This document shows positions 1 through 10,700 of a DNA stretch of 64,000 bases, piece by piece. The stretch comes from Macrosoma leucophasiata. Its lineage: Eukaryota > Arthropoda > Insecta > Lepidoptera > Hedylidae. Numbering within the stretch: position 1 is the first letter of the stretch; every line of letters begins with the position of its first letter. Below the pieces are notes generated by a model that had not been told where the DNA came from, did not search any database, and saw only the letters and a program-made list of their open reading frames with translations. The translations under genes were made by a program, and so were the position numbers. The stretch lies in contig JAWQUS010000027.1 in the NCBI GenBank assembly GCA_036365455.1, positions 19,580,501 through 19,644,500 on the forward strand, in the 5' to 3' direction.

Positions 1-83
1 CATGGACTTTATTGCCGTAGCTCTTGAACTCCACCACTCTAGGGATAGGTTAACATTACTTTGTCACTTGCCGTTAATTGGTA

Positions 84-1179
84 GATTTTCTAACGTCTAC
101 AGCGTTATGGTGTTATAAATAATAGGCAATTATTATGATGAAAGTCGTTTAAAAACAATATCACTGAAAATGTCGAAATTCACACGTTACGTTTTGAACA
201 AAATGTACGGTCTCGTTCAAAAGTGGTTTGGCAATATTAATAAACCAACAAAACAAATTGGGTTGTAAAACCGCGCTTTTAACCACCTGTAACATTAGCA
301 CAGTCGTAATCAGTGTCTGCCAATCGTAAATACTTGACCGCAAAAATAGATGCAATAAAGAACTTGGTCAGTTCATGCGCACTACAATTTTATTGGATAC
401 TTTCCATGTTTATTTTCTAACGTCTACAGCGTTATGGTGTTTTAAGTAATAGGCAATTATTATGATGAAAGTCGCTTAAAAACAATATCACTGAAAATGT
501 CGAAATTCACACGTTACATTTTGAACAAAATGTACGGTCGCGTTCAAAAGTGGTTGGCAATATTAATAAACCAACAAAACAAATTGGGTTGTAAAACCGC
601 GCTTTTAACCACCTGTAACATTAGCACAGTCGTAATCAGTGTCTGCCAATCGTAAATACTTGACCGCAAAAATAGATGCAATAAAGAACTTGGTCAGTTC
701 ATGCGCACTACAATTTTATTGGATACTTTCCATGTTTATTTTCTAACGTCTACAGCGTTATGGTGTTTTAAGTAATAGGCAATTATTATGATGAAAGTCG
801 CTTAAAAACAATATCACTGAAAATGTCGAAATTCACACGTTACATTTTGAACAAAATGTACGGTCGCGTTCAAAAGTGGTTGGCAATATTAATAAACCAA
901 CAAAACAAATTGGGTTGTAAAACCGCGCTTTTAACCACCTGTAACATTAGCACAGTCGTAATCAGTGTCTGCCAATCGTAAATACTTGACCGCAAAAATA
1001 GATGCAATAAAGAACTTGGTCAGTTCATGCGCACTACAATTTTTGTTTTATATTATTTCGCATTAACACATGCTTGTGAACACATGCATGCTTGTGTTCG
1101 CCTGAAGTCAAAAATTTTTCTTTCCATTTTTCTTTAAATAAAATGCACTACAATTTTATTGGATACTTTCCATGTTTAT
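84..1179. repeat. 326-bp tandem repeat, three units
   Basis: Three near-identical units repeat head to tail. The anchor gttcatgcgc recurs at 371, 697 and 1023, exactly 326 bp apart, and ttttctaacg recurs at 86, 413 and 739. Unit 1 is slightly diverged (one extra base, a few substitutions); units 2 and 3 look almost identical, so at least one duplication is recent. Short open frames inside are not conserved coding sequence. The third unit is split by a SINE fragment at 1044-1144 and its edge resumes up to about 1179. It could be the edge of a larger satellite or a local duplication. Confidence 0.95.
1044..1144 (+). mobile_element. Truncated, internally inverted T1 SINE in the tandem array
   Basis: A 101-bp insertion flanked by the 13-bp target-site duplication gcactacaatttt (1031-1043 and 1145-1157). 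The right part is the T1 SINE tail (gcctgaagtcaaa then ttttctttccatttttcttt). The left part is the T1 3' terminus in inverted orientation (ttatattatttcgcattaac). The same site is intact in units 1 and 2, which therefore show the pre-insertion state. The tRNA-like head is missing. Confidence 0.85.
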
Positions 1180-1475
1180 TGATACGCATACAAATTGACA
1201 AAAATTGACTTTGACCTTCAATCAGATGATCATTGGGCAATATGAAAGCAGCGAAACATTTGATACAGCTTTACAAAGGTTAAACAATGAGCCTTAGAGA
1301 CTAGTCAAGTTGACAAAAAAATAAACTGATAGAAAAATTTACTTCAGATGGATATCAAACCTGTGATCTACGGATAACAATCCAGGCAATTTACAACAAA
1401 ATTGAAACCTATAGGTTCCAAAATGTTCCATCCATTTTTACAAAATCTTGAAATTCACTTCACTATTGCAAAACG

Positions 1476-1780
1476 TCTATAGAAATAAATAAAATTGGAG
1501 TGTCTGTTTGTTATACAAAAATAACCGCTTTTTAATAAATGCATATGTATGTATATACGGTACATATACCAAAACACAATTTTTTACTCTTTTTATCTGT
1601 CTGTCTGTCTGTTTCTTTGGGAACGGCTGGACCGATTTTGACGGTATTTTCACTGGCAGATAGCTTATGTAATAAGGAGTAACTTAGGCTAATTTTATAC
1701 TAGATGCGCCCACGACTTCATCTGGCTAGATACTGAACAATCATAAATTCTCACACGGACAAAGTCGCGGGCACAGCTAG
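1476..1780 (+). mobile_element. Non-autonomous Helitron-like element
   Basis: About 305 bp beginning TCTATAG and ending GGGCACAGCTAG, followed by T, as expected for a Helitron 3' end (CTRR). The body carries ttggagtgtctgtttgt, a run of tctg repeats, and aacggctggaccgatttt. A GCG..CGC hairpin-like segment precedes the terminus. It matches copies at 11757-12279, 34526-34864 and 40755-41042 in this window. There is no coding capacity. The family resembles the Lep1-type Helitron-like elements of Lepidoptera (from memory). Confidence 0.8.
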
Positions 1781-1954
1781 TTTAAAATATGATAATAAAA
1801 TGTTCAACTACCACTTCGCACAAATAAAAGAGAGAAATGTTTTAAAACATGAAGTGAAGCCCGTCTATCGCGATACTATCATGAATAATATCCAAATACC
1901 TAACATTCAAACGCAATACGTATGAATATTGGATAACCAGCCACTGCGTCCGCC

Positions 1955-2150
1955 TTTGCTCAATGTAGGATGGAAAATAGAGATCGTATATACTGTACCA
2001 AATACGGTACAGTCGCGTATCGATTAACGAGCGGCCGAACGGAAAATCTGTGCACACGAATGTACACAAGTTTATGACTCGAAATACCATGCGTTGTTTG
2101 GCGTGAGATTTAGCAAATGGTTCTGATGTAGCGGCAAGTATTTGTAGATC
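1955..2150. repeat. Dispersed repeat, copy 1 (partner at 2660-2845)
   Basis: Shares cgggcgaacggtaaatctgtg-like sequence, a gcgaatgtacat-like segment, tttatgactcgaaa and a following cgtgagattt segment with 2660-2845, in the same orientation. Open frames across both copies are short and disagree with each other. No terminal repeats or family recognised. Confidence 0.6.
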
Positions 2151-2659
2151 CAATTTTTCGGTGTTTTTCTCGCACAGTGAACAATAAAAAAAAACACGTT
2201 TTTTACTATTTTTTAAGGTTCAGGATTCTATTTAAATTTAATTTTGAGTCTTTATTTCCCGAAAGGATATGCATGTGCTCGTAAACCCACGATTCACCAA
2301 TTATGTTATTTGGTTCTCGTGTAATAGATAAGGAGGACGTATAAGATAAGATTATATAGTTCAAACTATTCAAAATTCAAAAGATTCCAAATTGAAATCA
2401 TTTATTTCAAATTGGTTTACAAGGACACTTTTGCATTGTCGGGTTATAAGCTACCTAGAGACCTGTATCATAAACAGACAGTAAAATTAACTGTAGGTAA
2501 TTACTCTGTTTCATGATTTTTACTCAGATTACTTGTCCCAATTATTGAAATAAAATGTTACGGATTATATTCCACCGCCCCTAATAAGTTAAATTGACGG
2601 AGTATGTTAATATTTAATACGTAACCCCTTTTATGTTTTCGTGTGCTGAATATTGAAAA

Positions 2660-2845
2660 TCGGCATAAATAAACCTTTACTAAGTACGGTACAATTGCGT
2701 ACATAATATCGACGGGCGAACGGTAAATCTGTGTGCGCGAATGTACATATGGGTTTATGACTCGAAACACCTACCATACGTTGTTTACCGTGAGATTTAA
2801 CAAATGCTTCTGACGTTCGTCGTGAATTAAATTTATAGACGCTTT
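2660..2845. repeat. Dispersed repeat, copy 2 (partner at 1955-2150)
   Basis: Second copy of the same unrecognised sequence, with substitutions and small indels relative to the first. A weak echo of the gtgggatttaagcaatgg part is present near 39880. Confidence 0.6.
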
Positions 2846-3107
2846 TTAGGCTTTGTTCTCCTGGTACAATGGATGGGTTGTTTGGTAATATAAGTTTGGG
2901 ATTTGTTTTAAAATGGACCCTGAGGCCATTTATTAGTATGAATAAAGTCTTCATAATAATAATAAGGGGGCAGAGTAGCTTGTGGCAAGCTGTTGGTGAG
3001 TAGTTACACCACCCCCTACTATCATCTCGAGTTCCTATGAGAGAGCTGGGCTCCGCCTCGTTCGCCACACAGAGGTACGGCCGGACAGAGCATCAGGTCT
3101 CTCACCT

Positions 3108-3256
3108 CTGGCTTGCCTTCATTGGCCGGTCAGATATCCTTCAGGGCTGGCAGTGCGTTGGCAACTCCTCTGATGTTCCAAATGTACATAGGCGACGGTA
3201 ACCACTTTCCTTATGGTTGCTCGTCTGTTTGTCTGTCAAAACTTTGACATAAAAAA
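3108..3256 (+). mobile_element. LINE 3' end (CR1/Jockey-like, LWNELPS family)
   Basis: Carries ccttcagggctggcagtgcg, then aggcgacggtaaccacttt, cttgtctgtc-type sequence, and a poly-A tail after tttgacat. It matches the 3' ends at 23850-23980 and 55325-55470. It is severely 5' truncated and has no ORF left. Confidence 0.75.
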
Positions 3257-4160
3257 ACTACAATTTACCGACAAGTAGATTAGGTAATAAGTTGCTGCCT
3301 ACGCTCGAGCTCCGGCATAGATTAAACACAAAACTTCAATTAATCAATATATTTATTGCAAACATGTACATTAAATTGTAATTTGTTCTTAAATAAAACA
3401 TAATTAAGTCAAGTACATGAGGTACTTGAGTATAAGTAAAGTATACCTTTTAAGGGGCATCGCAATTTTGACATGTCAAGCAAGTGTTACTTGACACTTG
3501 TATATTATATCCAGAAGATTATCACATACAGTTTTTTATAGAAATTATAATATTATAAGTTATTTACTGTAAGCACTTTGAACTAAATTATATTCACTCT
3601 CTCATTCTTATTTATTCATATTCATCTAGTCTACCATCCAACGGCGCATGTATTATTCAAATAAAAACAAACCATACAATTGAATGTACTGCATAAACCT
3701 CTTCATTGGCCAGACGGACGGGCGATGAAAATAACTCACAAAGCTACCGACTGCGCAGTGTAATGGGTGACAATACATACTTGTGACGTAGATAGGGATT
3801 AGGGTTGGCACTCAATATATCGACTTTTTAAAGATACAGTAAATTGTTTATTTTCATACTGACGGTATTTAAGTTATTACAGCAAGAGATAATATCATAA
3901 AAAGATAGAAAATAGCATAATGAGCTGAATAGACGTATTAACATGCAAACATCTACGCCATTTATTTAATGGTATATAAAAACTTATAACGCCTCCGCGT
4001 TGCCTATTTGTTTCTCAATAACAATTTCAGCGCTACTATATTCATATGATGGTAATGCCCATACATGAAGACGTACAGCAAATAAATTCAAAGCAATTGT
4101 TTAATATTATAATAATATTTTCGCATATGTAAGCTATTTTCACAGCAGTTTTCTAGATTT
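3257..4160. other. AT-rich stretch, nothing recognised
   Basis: No open frame, tandem repeat or terminal repeat was seen. Some short A/T tracts only. Confidence 0.5.
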
Positions 4161-4350
4161 CCAGTTGTAGGAGTACGAGGGCGTAGGCACCATTGCATTT
4201 CCTAATCTAGTAGTATTCAGCACTATCGTGATCCGGTTAGATTGTAATGTATGGCCCGTAATAACTATCACAGAGACATAGCAACTAACAAAGGTCTAAG
4301 GGGTGGCAATGCATCTTAATTTTGACCTCTGGTCTTTGTGTGGGTGTCGT
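4161..4350 (+). mobile_element. Fam-A retroposon, old copy
   Basis: Degenerate match to the Fam-A body: gcgtaggcaccattgcatt, agtattcagcactatcgtga, a cacagagacat variant, and gacctctggtctttgtgtgg. It lacks the clean poly-A end. Its divergence suggests an old insertion or an older subfamily (the cacagagacat variant recurs at 56915 and 58695). Confidence 0.7.
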
Positions 4351-4830
4351 GATAAAATTATATATTCAATATCATGGTTTAAAACTATGGATCCTATATT
4401 GAAAACTCAAACTCATTATATATTTCTGTGTCTTCAACAAATAAAACCGTGAATAATTTCTCCATCTTAAATGTATATACCACTTGTAGCAACAATACAT
4501 GAATAATCCACAAAAGCCGCGAGCAAGAACGCAATTGGCTCCACATAACCTTTAACACACAACAAAATTAATTATGCATTAAAAGAATACAAAACCCAAA
4601 ATAAAATAAACAGAGCGCGGCAACCCTAATGAGTTATGCAAATGAAGAGCCCCAGTGTTTACGTTTCAACATGGTTCACTGATCAATAACTTTAGTTTTT
4701 CAGTTGGAAAAGTTAAAATTGAAAGGTTGAGCGAAAAAATTTCGGGGAATACTTGGCTAGGTATATTAGTGTTGTCACTCACTTTGGCGCTTATTGTACA
4801 TTTCCACACATTATTATTATTATTATTTAT

Positions 4831-5016
4831 AGGTGTGGGGGGATGTGATGACTCCACCACCCTCTAGCGGAAGAATTTTCTTCTATTGGAAGATAATTCT
4901 TCCATTAGTGCAGTCAGTCAACCAAACAATGGCGGTCAAACCATTCAATGGGGCGGTAGTAAGAGCAAAAACGCAAGATGGGCAGCAACGTTCTGCAATA
5001 ATACCACCGCCACTTA
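4831..5016 (+). mobile_element. Fam-B element, 5' part
   Basis: Begins with a ccaccaccctctagcggaag segment, then two aattcttc-type imperfect repeats, aatggcggtcaaaccattc, ggggcggtagtaag and a ccaccgccact end. The same order of blocks occurs at 17850, 43264 and 58492 and inverted at 20562. The 3' part seen in other copies is missing here. Confidence 0.7.
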
Positions 5017-5159
5017 TGTACGTACGTGGCTTGACTTAGCAGGCTACTATTGTAATACTAAAATCATGAGTTTAGATAATCTCCGAGTCGGTTAAGTACT
5101 ACCTACTTTCATTTTTCAAAATGTTATTTCTCGTTACTATTTTTCGGCAGTTTCCCATT

Positions 5160-5270
5160 GCAACCCTCAGAATTTTGTAACGTGCCTGGGGATGTCAACA
5201 GGCTCGCACATCTAACAAAACGTAGCAAATCATGAGTATTTGTTCGAGCATATATGCTCGAATGCATGGA
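5160..5270 (+). mobile_element. T4 SINE body, degraded
   Basis: Retains ggggatgtcaacaggctcgc and a ctcgaatgcatg segment, in the order found in intact T4 copies (for example 38259-38571). The tRNA-like head is not recognisable. Confidence 0.5.
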
Positions 5271-5602
5271 TCATCGACCAAACAACACAGCTGCATGGAT
5301 TAACGTCTGCTTACGAGTAGTAACTTCGAGTAATTGAGGCGTGAAAGTAGGTTTTTATCGAATCTGCGACTTCCGGCTAATGTTGGAATTCATACAAGTG
5401 TATGAAATATCTTCAAGACTCTGATTAAAATGATGTTTTATCTCTTAAAACTCCAACGTTTTCCGTTATATCACGCTTCCCAACATTCAAACTGTCACTG
5501 AAGTTTGCGACGTGATCCTGTTCGCTTAAGAGTGAACATTTGAATGTTTTCAAAATGTGTTTTTGGAACAATCAGTGTGTGAGTGTGTTTTCATAACAAC
5601 AG

Positions 5603-5822
5603 TGCTGTTAGTTAAAACACCATAATTTAACGTTTTCGCAGGTTTTCGCGAGCTTCATACATTATAAAAATTAAATTTGCCGATTTTCTCGCGTATACAA
5701 CACTCCCAAACTATAAGAAGAAGTTTGGGAGTGTTGTATAGGTGAGAAAATCCGCAAATTTAATTTCTACTACACCATAATTTGTTACTTGGACTCAAAT
5801 TGTAACGTTTTAACTAACAGCA
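5603..5822. mobile_element. Foldback MITE with 16-bp perfect terminal repeats
   Basis: The ends are TGCTGTTAGTTAAAAC (5603) and its exact reverse complement ending at 5822. The centre is a second, nearly perfect inverted repeat: an acactcccaaact arm and its complement aagtttgggagtgt, with about 45-bp arms around an ~8-nt loop near 5715-5726. The whole 220 bp could fold as one long hairpin. No coding capacity. A half copy lies at 10620-10700. Confidence 0.85.
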
Positions 5823-5844
5823 ATAAACTAATATAAAAATACAT

Positions 5845-5945
5845 GATATAAACCTGTCTCATGGGTGCTGTTGTACACACAACAGCACATGGGGATGGAC
5901 TCATGGATCACACAACGCTGGATCAACCGGGTCGTCAAGTATAAG
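5845..5945 (-). mobile_element. T3 SINE, internally deleted
   Basis: On the minus strand a gacgacccggttgatccagc head is followed directly by the distal tail segment gtgtacaacagcaccca and gacaggtttata. The central B-box region is missing or scrambled compared with 11325-11525 and 44872-45072. Confidence 0.65.
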
Positions 5946-6062
5946 AGATTCAGATAAGAATCCGTTCCTCCGCAAACATCATACGTTTCATTCAAGGTCG
6001 TCATCAAGGGAAGACAGAGTGCCATAACTCAAATGTAAGCAAAATATTACTGAATGCCATAC

Positions 6063-6130
6063 AAACCAGTTTTTTGGCCCACTTCACGACAAAGACATTG
6101 GAAATCTGTGCGTTATTACAGTCTTTACAA
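6063..6130 (+). mobile_element. LINE ORF2 fragment, tiny
   Basis: The segment agacattggaaatctgtgcg followed by tctttacaatggctg resembles the piece of the LINE at 23570-23640 encoding RRDIGSLCVLYRLYNG. It is only about 65 bp and not open. Confidence 0.45.
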
Positions 6131-6173
6131 TGGCTGTAATATTTAACTTATCGCAATAACACATGCGAGTATA

Positions 6174-6330
6174 CTTTAGAAATTAAAGAAAAAATGGAAA
6201 GAAAAATTTAACTTCGGGCAGGATCGAACCTGCGACCTCAGAATAACCAATCCAGCCGCTTTATCACTAAGCTATCGAATCGCACACCGATGCGTCAAAT
6301 TTTTCCTTCTTTTTTTCATTTTTATTCGAT
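6174..6330 (-). mobile_element. T2 tRNA-derived SINE
   Basis: On the minus strand: an A-box-like tagcttagtgataaagcgg, then a B box in ggttcgatcctgcccgaag, then the tail aaatttttctttcc shared with T1, ending in A/T-rich sequence. These pol III boxes mark a tRNA-derived head; the anticodon arm is not a functional tRNA. Other T2 copies: 15833, 24522, 37312 and probably 50433. Confidence 0.8.
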
Positions 6331-6732
6331 TTACAATGGCTGTTTGTTAATCGCCGAATTCTTTTTTACACCGCACTATCTGCCAAATATTGTAACTTGT
6401 CAATAATAACCATTCCAAATTTTCTTCATAAATTTTACTTACGTCTTTACTCAAATCAATTTACTTATTAAAGACTGTTCTAAAACGGTATATTATAATG
6501 TAATACATGTATAAGATCAAAATTACACCCCTGTAGATCAAAGCGAGCTCAGACTGCTATTATTCTTAAATCACTAACTGAGATCAAAGCTTGCATAGAA
6601 TTTATTCATACGTTGCTAACGTATCGTCTGGCGTCTCCTGTTTGAATTTTATCATCAACCAGCTTATAAGAAATCACATCATTTATAAGGTTCTGTGCCA
6701 TAAATACCAAAAGCGGCCAACTGTATATCAGG

Positions 6733-6818
6733 ACTGGTGGTAGAGTTCCAGTGACGGAGCTTGCGGGCGTAGGCACCACCGCATTACCTGCTTGTTTGCC
6801 ATTTCCATTACACAAAAT
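6733..6818 (+). mobile_element. Fam-A copy with a large internal deletion
   Basis: The 5' end (actggtggtagagttccag through caccaccgcattacct) is joined directly to the 3' end (gcttgtttgccatttccatt). About 200 bp of the middle is missing. The junction falls where both parts have a short cct/gct-like sequence, suggesting a jump during copying or a later deletion. Confidence 0.85.
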
Positions 6819-6971
6819 AGGACACATTTATTTAAATTTATTTAAATATAAACACATTAACAATACATTTTCATACCATTTGAACTACATCAAAAGGCCT
6901 GAAGAGGTTTGTGCTGATGCAGCAACACAATAGGCAGTGCAAAATTCCGTGTTTTTTATCAAGTATAATTT

Positions 6972-7470
6972 TTAAGCTATTGCATAGCTTCTATCGAGGG
7001 CCTTGAGCACGGGGACCAAATTCAGAAATTCCGTAACGAAAAAACCTCACGCTCCACACTCCGACGGGCACGGAGGTGTGGCTTGAAGGCCGTGCATTGT
7101 CTAACGTCGTTTCTTTTCGGCAATCTTCGACACGGTGTTTGTGTGCGTGCAACTAGAGGTATTGTACGACTCTACAAAGCTCGCACGAATCGAGACGAGC
7201 TGCGCCGAAATCGGACAAATACATAAGCAGCTGTTTATATGTATTGTTAAATAATAAAAAAAAATCCAAAAATATAACTTTATTATTTAATAAAAGAAAA
7301 AAAAATGTTTTTTATCGGTCATCAAGCTCAAAAAGTGTAACTTGAATTAATATCAAAGAAAAAAAGAAATGCTGCATAAATAAAATAAATAAATAGTTAG
7401 TAGTTAGTATAAGTTGACACAAAATGCTATGCAATAGTTTTACCGCGGTAGTCCCCGAGTGCCACACGTC
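6972..7470. repeat. Possible TIR-bounded element
   Basis: The left part has ttgcatagcttctatcgagg and gagcacggggac. The right part, reverse-complemented, has gcactcggggac and ttgcatagcatt in the opposite order of distance. Similar motifs at both ends hint at a diverged terminal inverted repeat around ~500 bp of AT-rich sequence. Boundaries are uncertain. Confidence 0.35.
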
Positions 7471-7610
7471 GATTTATTTTTCAAGTACAATCTGTAAGAT
7501 TGATCAACAATTACTTGTAAATCTAAGACATAACTGTAACAGAAGCAAAATACCTTGATAACTATCTGCACAGTATTTTGAAAAATTGTCTGTAGGCTTG
7601 AGTTTTCATT

Positions 7611-8890
7611 TAACGCCCAGAGACGCCCAGCGTCCCGACGCCAAGCGTCTCGACGCCCAGCGCCAGAAACCGTCCTGACGTCGAGCGTCCCGACGTCAAG
7701 CTACTCGACGCCCAGCAGCCTGTCGCCCGGCGTCTCGACGCCCAGCGTCCCGATGAGCAGCATCCCGACGACCAGCGACCCGACGCCCAGCTTCCCGACG
7801 CCCAGCGTCCCGAAGCCCAGCGTCCCGACGCCCAGCGCCAGAAACCGTCCTGACGTCGAACGTCCCGACGTCAAGCTACTCGACGCCCAGCAGTCTGACG
7901 CCCGGCGTCTCGACACCCAGCGTCCCGAAGCCAAGCGTCCCGACGCTTAACGTGCCGATGAGCAGCATCCCGACGACCAGCGTCCCGACGCCCAGCGTCC
8001 CGACGCCCAGCGTCCCGACGCCCAGCGTCCCGACGCCCAGCGTCCCGACGCCCAGCGTCCCGACGCCCAGCGTCCCGACGCCAAGCGTTCTGACGCCCAG
8101 AGGTCTGACACTCAGCGTCCCAACGCACAAAGTCCCGACGCCCAGCGTCCCGATGCCCAGCGTCCCGACGCCCAGCTTCCCGACGCCCAGCGTCCCGAAG
8201 CCCAGCGTCCCGACGCCCAGCGTCCCGACGCCCAGCGTCCCGACGCCCAGCGTCCCGACGCCCAGCGTCCCGACGACCAGCGTCTCGACGCCTAGCGTCC
8301 CGACGCCAAGCGTTCTGACGCCCAGAGGTCTGACACTCAGCGTCCCAACGCACAAAGTCCCGACGCCCAGCGTCCCGACGTCAAGCGTCCCGACGCCCAG
8401 CTTCCCGACGCTTAACGTCCCGATGAGCAGCGTCCCGACGACCAGCGTCTCGATGGCTAGCGTCCCGACGCCAAGCGTTCTGACGCCCAGAGGTCTGACA
8501 CTCAGCGTCCGAACGCACAAAGTCCCGACGCCCAGCGTCCCGACGCCCAGCGTTCCGACGCCCAGCGTCCCCACGCCCAGCGTCCCGACGCCCCGCGCCA
8601 GAAACCGTTTTGACGTCGAGCGTCCCGACGTCAAGCTACTCGACGCCCAGCAGTCTGACGCCCGGCGTCTCGACGCCAAGCGTCCCGACGCCAAGCATCC
8701 CGACGCCCAGCGACCCGACGCCCAGCGACCCGACGCCCAGCGTCCCGACGCCCAGCGTCCCGACGCCCAGCGTGCCGACGCCAAGCATCCCGACGCCCAG
8801 CGACCCGACGCCCAGCGTCCCGACGCCCAGCGTCCCGACGCCCAGCAGTCTGACGCCCGGCGTCTCGACGCCCACCGTCTCGACGCCAAG
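7611..8890. repeat. 15-bp minisatellite (cccagcgtcccgacg)n
   Basis: About 1.28 kb of a 15-bp GC-rich unit with many point variants. Since 15 is a multiple of 3, several frames stay open on both strands and give spurious repetitive peptides (PSVPT-, DAQRP-, LGVGT- and RRDAG-type). Higher-order structure is visible: a ccaagcgttctgacg/aggtctgac block starts at 8081, 8306 and 8471 (spacings 225 and 165, both multiples of 15). A gccagaaaccgt block starts near 7661, 7836 and 8596 and carries a 10-bp phase slip. It lies just upstream of a Helitron 3' end at 8972. Confidence 0.97.
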
Positions 8891-8972
8891 TACGTCCCGT
8901 CAAAAGTTATATCCAAAAATGCTGCCCAAAGTCACTATTCTACGCGAACAAACATAGCGCGGGCACAGCTAG
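8891..8972 (+). mobile_element. Helitron-type 3' terminus after the minisatellite
   Basis: Unique sequence after the last minisatellite unit ends in agcgcgggcacagctag followed by T, the same terminus as the Helitron-like copies at 1780 and 41042. This places the minisatellite inside a Helitron-like element. The TC-type 5' end was not found with confidence upstream of 7611. Confidence 0.7.
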
Positions 8973-9139
8973 TTTGAAATAAATTGTTATCTTCCAGCTT
9001 GTTAACTTAACACAATAGCTCACTTAATTATATTATCTTGTAAACTGAAAACTACATTAACAAAACCACAGCCAACTACTAGTTTTAAACAAAAAACATC
9101 ACATTCGACATCTCAACAAAAACAACATTGTAACATAAT

Positions 9140-9240
9140 AGTGATGTACCGTGAAATTATACCCGACAACCGTCACCATTACAACAGTGATTCGAACTTT
9201 GTGATATGTGATACGTCATTTCGCTCATGTTGAAAAACTG
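9140..9240. repeat. Dispersed repeat pair, copy 1 (partner 9990-10085)
   Basis: Shares accgtgaaattatacccgac, tcaccattacaacagtgatt and a following tttgtgat/acttcatttt segment with 9990-10085, same orientation, 850 bp apart. Family unknown. Confidence 0.6.
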
Positions 9241-9610
9241 ATACCGTCGGAGGGTTAACCAGTTAGCAGAGGCTGTGAAAGACATCTATTTGTCAACGTC
9301 TAGCGTCAAATTGCAGCTATTAAGATCCAGTGAGGGAGGCGCGCTGTGACGATTGTATTTGTGACATATTGCTATAAAGATCGGCGAATACATTTTTGGA
9401 TAGATATGTTCTTGAAACTTTTGTCATTTTATGAAAAGTTAAAGATAGCAGTAATATTTTTAAATTTATTTAAATCTAATTAAATTTTAAACAATTATGA
9501 CGTTGTATAACGAAATACAACAACAAACGCACATGTATATTTTATAGTTTTATATTGTTATGAGAGTTAATAATGCTATCTAATTATTAAAATTGCATTG
9601 CTAAGAAAGT

Positions 9611-9760
9611 AACCCCCTTATTCATAAACGTACATTAGATACGTTTTAGCTATAGAATGCTTTGTCCTTGTCAATTGCATTGTCAAATGTGCAGGATAGA
9701 AAAAGACAAAGGAGAGATTAGCAACACTTAAGCTAAAATACGGTTATGAATATGGGGGTT
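9611..9760. mobile_element. MITE with ccccttattcataaacgta TIR, copy 1
   Basis: About 150 bp. The left end is aacccccttattcataaacg; the right end is the complement (cggttatgaatatgggggtt), slightly mutated. The body has ttgcattgtcaaatgtgcag and gaaaaagacaaaggagagat. Two further copies are at 40041-40186 and 61163-61312. No coding capacity. Confidence 0.85.
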
Positions 9761-9989
9761 AGTGTTTAAGCTTACGCACGGAAATATTTAATAAATCAAT
9801 TTTTAAAATTTACTATATATGGTGAAGATTGCAACTGCACAGAAGTGCACTGAGTCGAGTCACATTGAATTATGACAAGTGCTTCATGTCGGCCTTTTGC
9901 TGCTCATTGCTAATTCATTCTAACTTTTTTGAAAGGCGAAATATTTGATTTCGACTCAGATCGGCGAGTCCAATGGACCTTTAATTAAG

Positions 9990-10085
9990 ACTAACCGTGA
10001 AAAAATACCCGAAAACCATCACCATTACAACAGTGATTTCAATTTTGCGATGATACTTCATTTTGCCTTTTTATCAACGTACATA
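9990..10085. repeat. Dispersed repeat pair, copy 2
   Basis: Second copy of the sequence at 9140-9240, with about one difference per ten bases by eye. Confidence 0.6.
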
Positions 10086-10218
10086 GTACAATTTGTTATC
10101 TGCATATTCATACATTAATCTGCGCTGCTGACTGCATCAATCTCATTCTTTATTACAATGTTACGCGGTACAAGACTTCGCCAATTAAATGATTTTATTA
10201 AATTTATTTCAACATAGA

Positions 10219-10497
10219 TTTTTTTTTGTATGTAATAAAAGTGGCAAACAAGCGTGCAGTTCACATTGATGTTAAGTGATGACTGCAGCCTATAGACACC
10301 CACACAATGACCAGAGGTCAAAATGCAGATGCGTTGCCACTCCTGAGGTATTAGGTATTATGCCTCTGTGCCGGTAATTACAGAGTTGTACATTTCCACC
10401 TGACCAAAACACGATAGTGCTGAACACTACCATTTAGCGGCAAGTATATTAGGTGCCTACACCCGCGAGCTCCGTCACTGTAGCTCTACCACCAGTA
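10219..10497 (-). mobile_element. Fam-A retroposon, nearly full length
   Basis: In minus orientation, from a poly-T at 10219 (the poly-A tail) through gtggcaaacaagcgtgcagt, the full body, to accagta at 10497 (the 5' end). A short deletion removes part of the aatgcggtggtgcctac region. Confidence 0.9.
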
Positions 10498-10619
10498 AAA
10501 TAAAATCTTTGTTATTGTATTACCAAACATTTTTGTCCTTTGTAGTAATTATATATGCGGATTTTCCACATTACGTGATCACGCTAGCTGGAAAGCGATC
10601 GAAACGTCGAATTAGAGAG

Positions 10620-10700
10620 GAAGTTGGGAGTATTGTATTCGAGAGAAAATTCGCAAATATAATTTCTACAATGTACGAAGCTCGCGAAAGCCAGCGATAA
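10620..10700. mobile_element. Half copy of the 5603 foldback MITE
   Basis: The sequence ttgggagtattgtattcgag, aaaattcgcaaatataattt and gaagctcgcgaaa corresponds to one arm and flank of the MITE at 5603-5822. The other half and the 16-bp terminus are absent. Confidence 0.65.

Noticed and set aside
84..1179. CRISPR-like array
   Set aside because: Units are 326 bp with no short repeat/spacer alternation, and the sequence is eukaryotic.
2631..3068. A 145-codon minus-strand frame
   Set aside because: It spans two unrelated repeats and the frame is not preserved in the partner copy at 1955-2150.
7876..8977. Open frames over 340 codons on both strands
   Set aside because: They are by-products of a 15-bp tandem repeat; composition is pentapeptide repeats, overlapping frames are equally open, and repeat phase slips break them.
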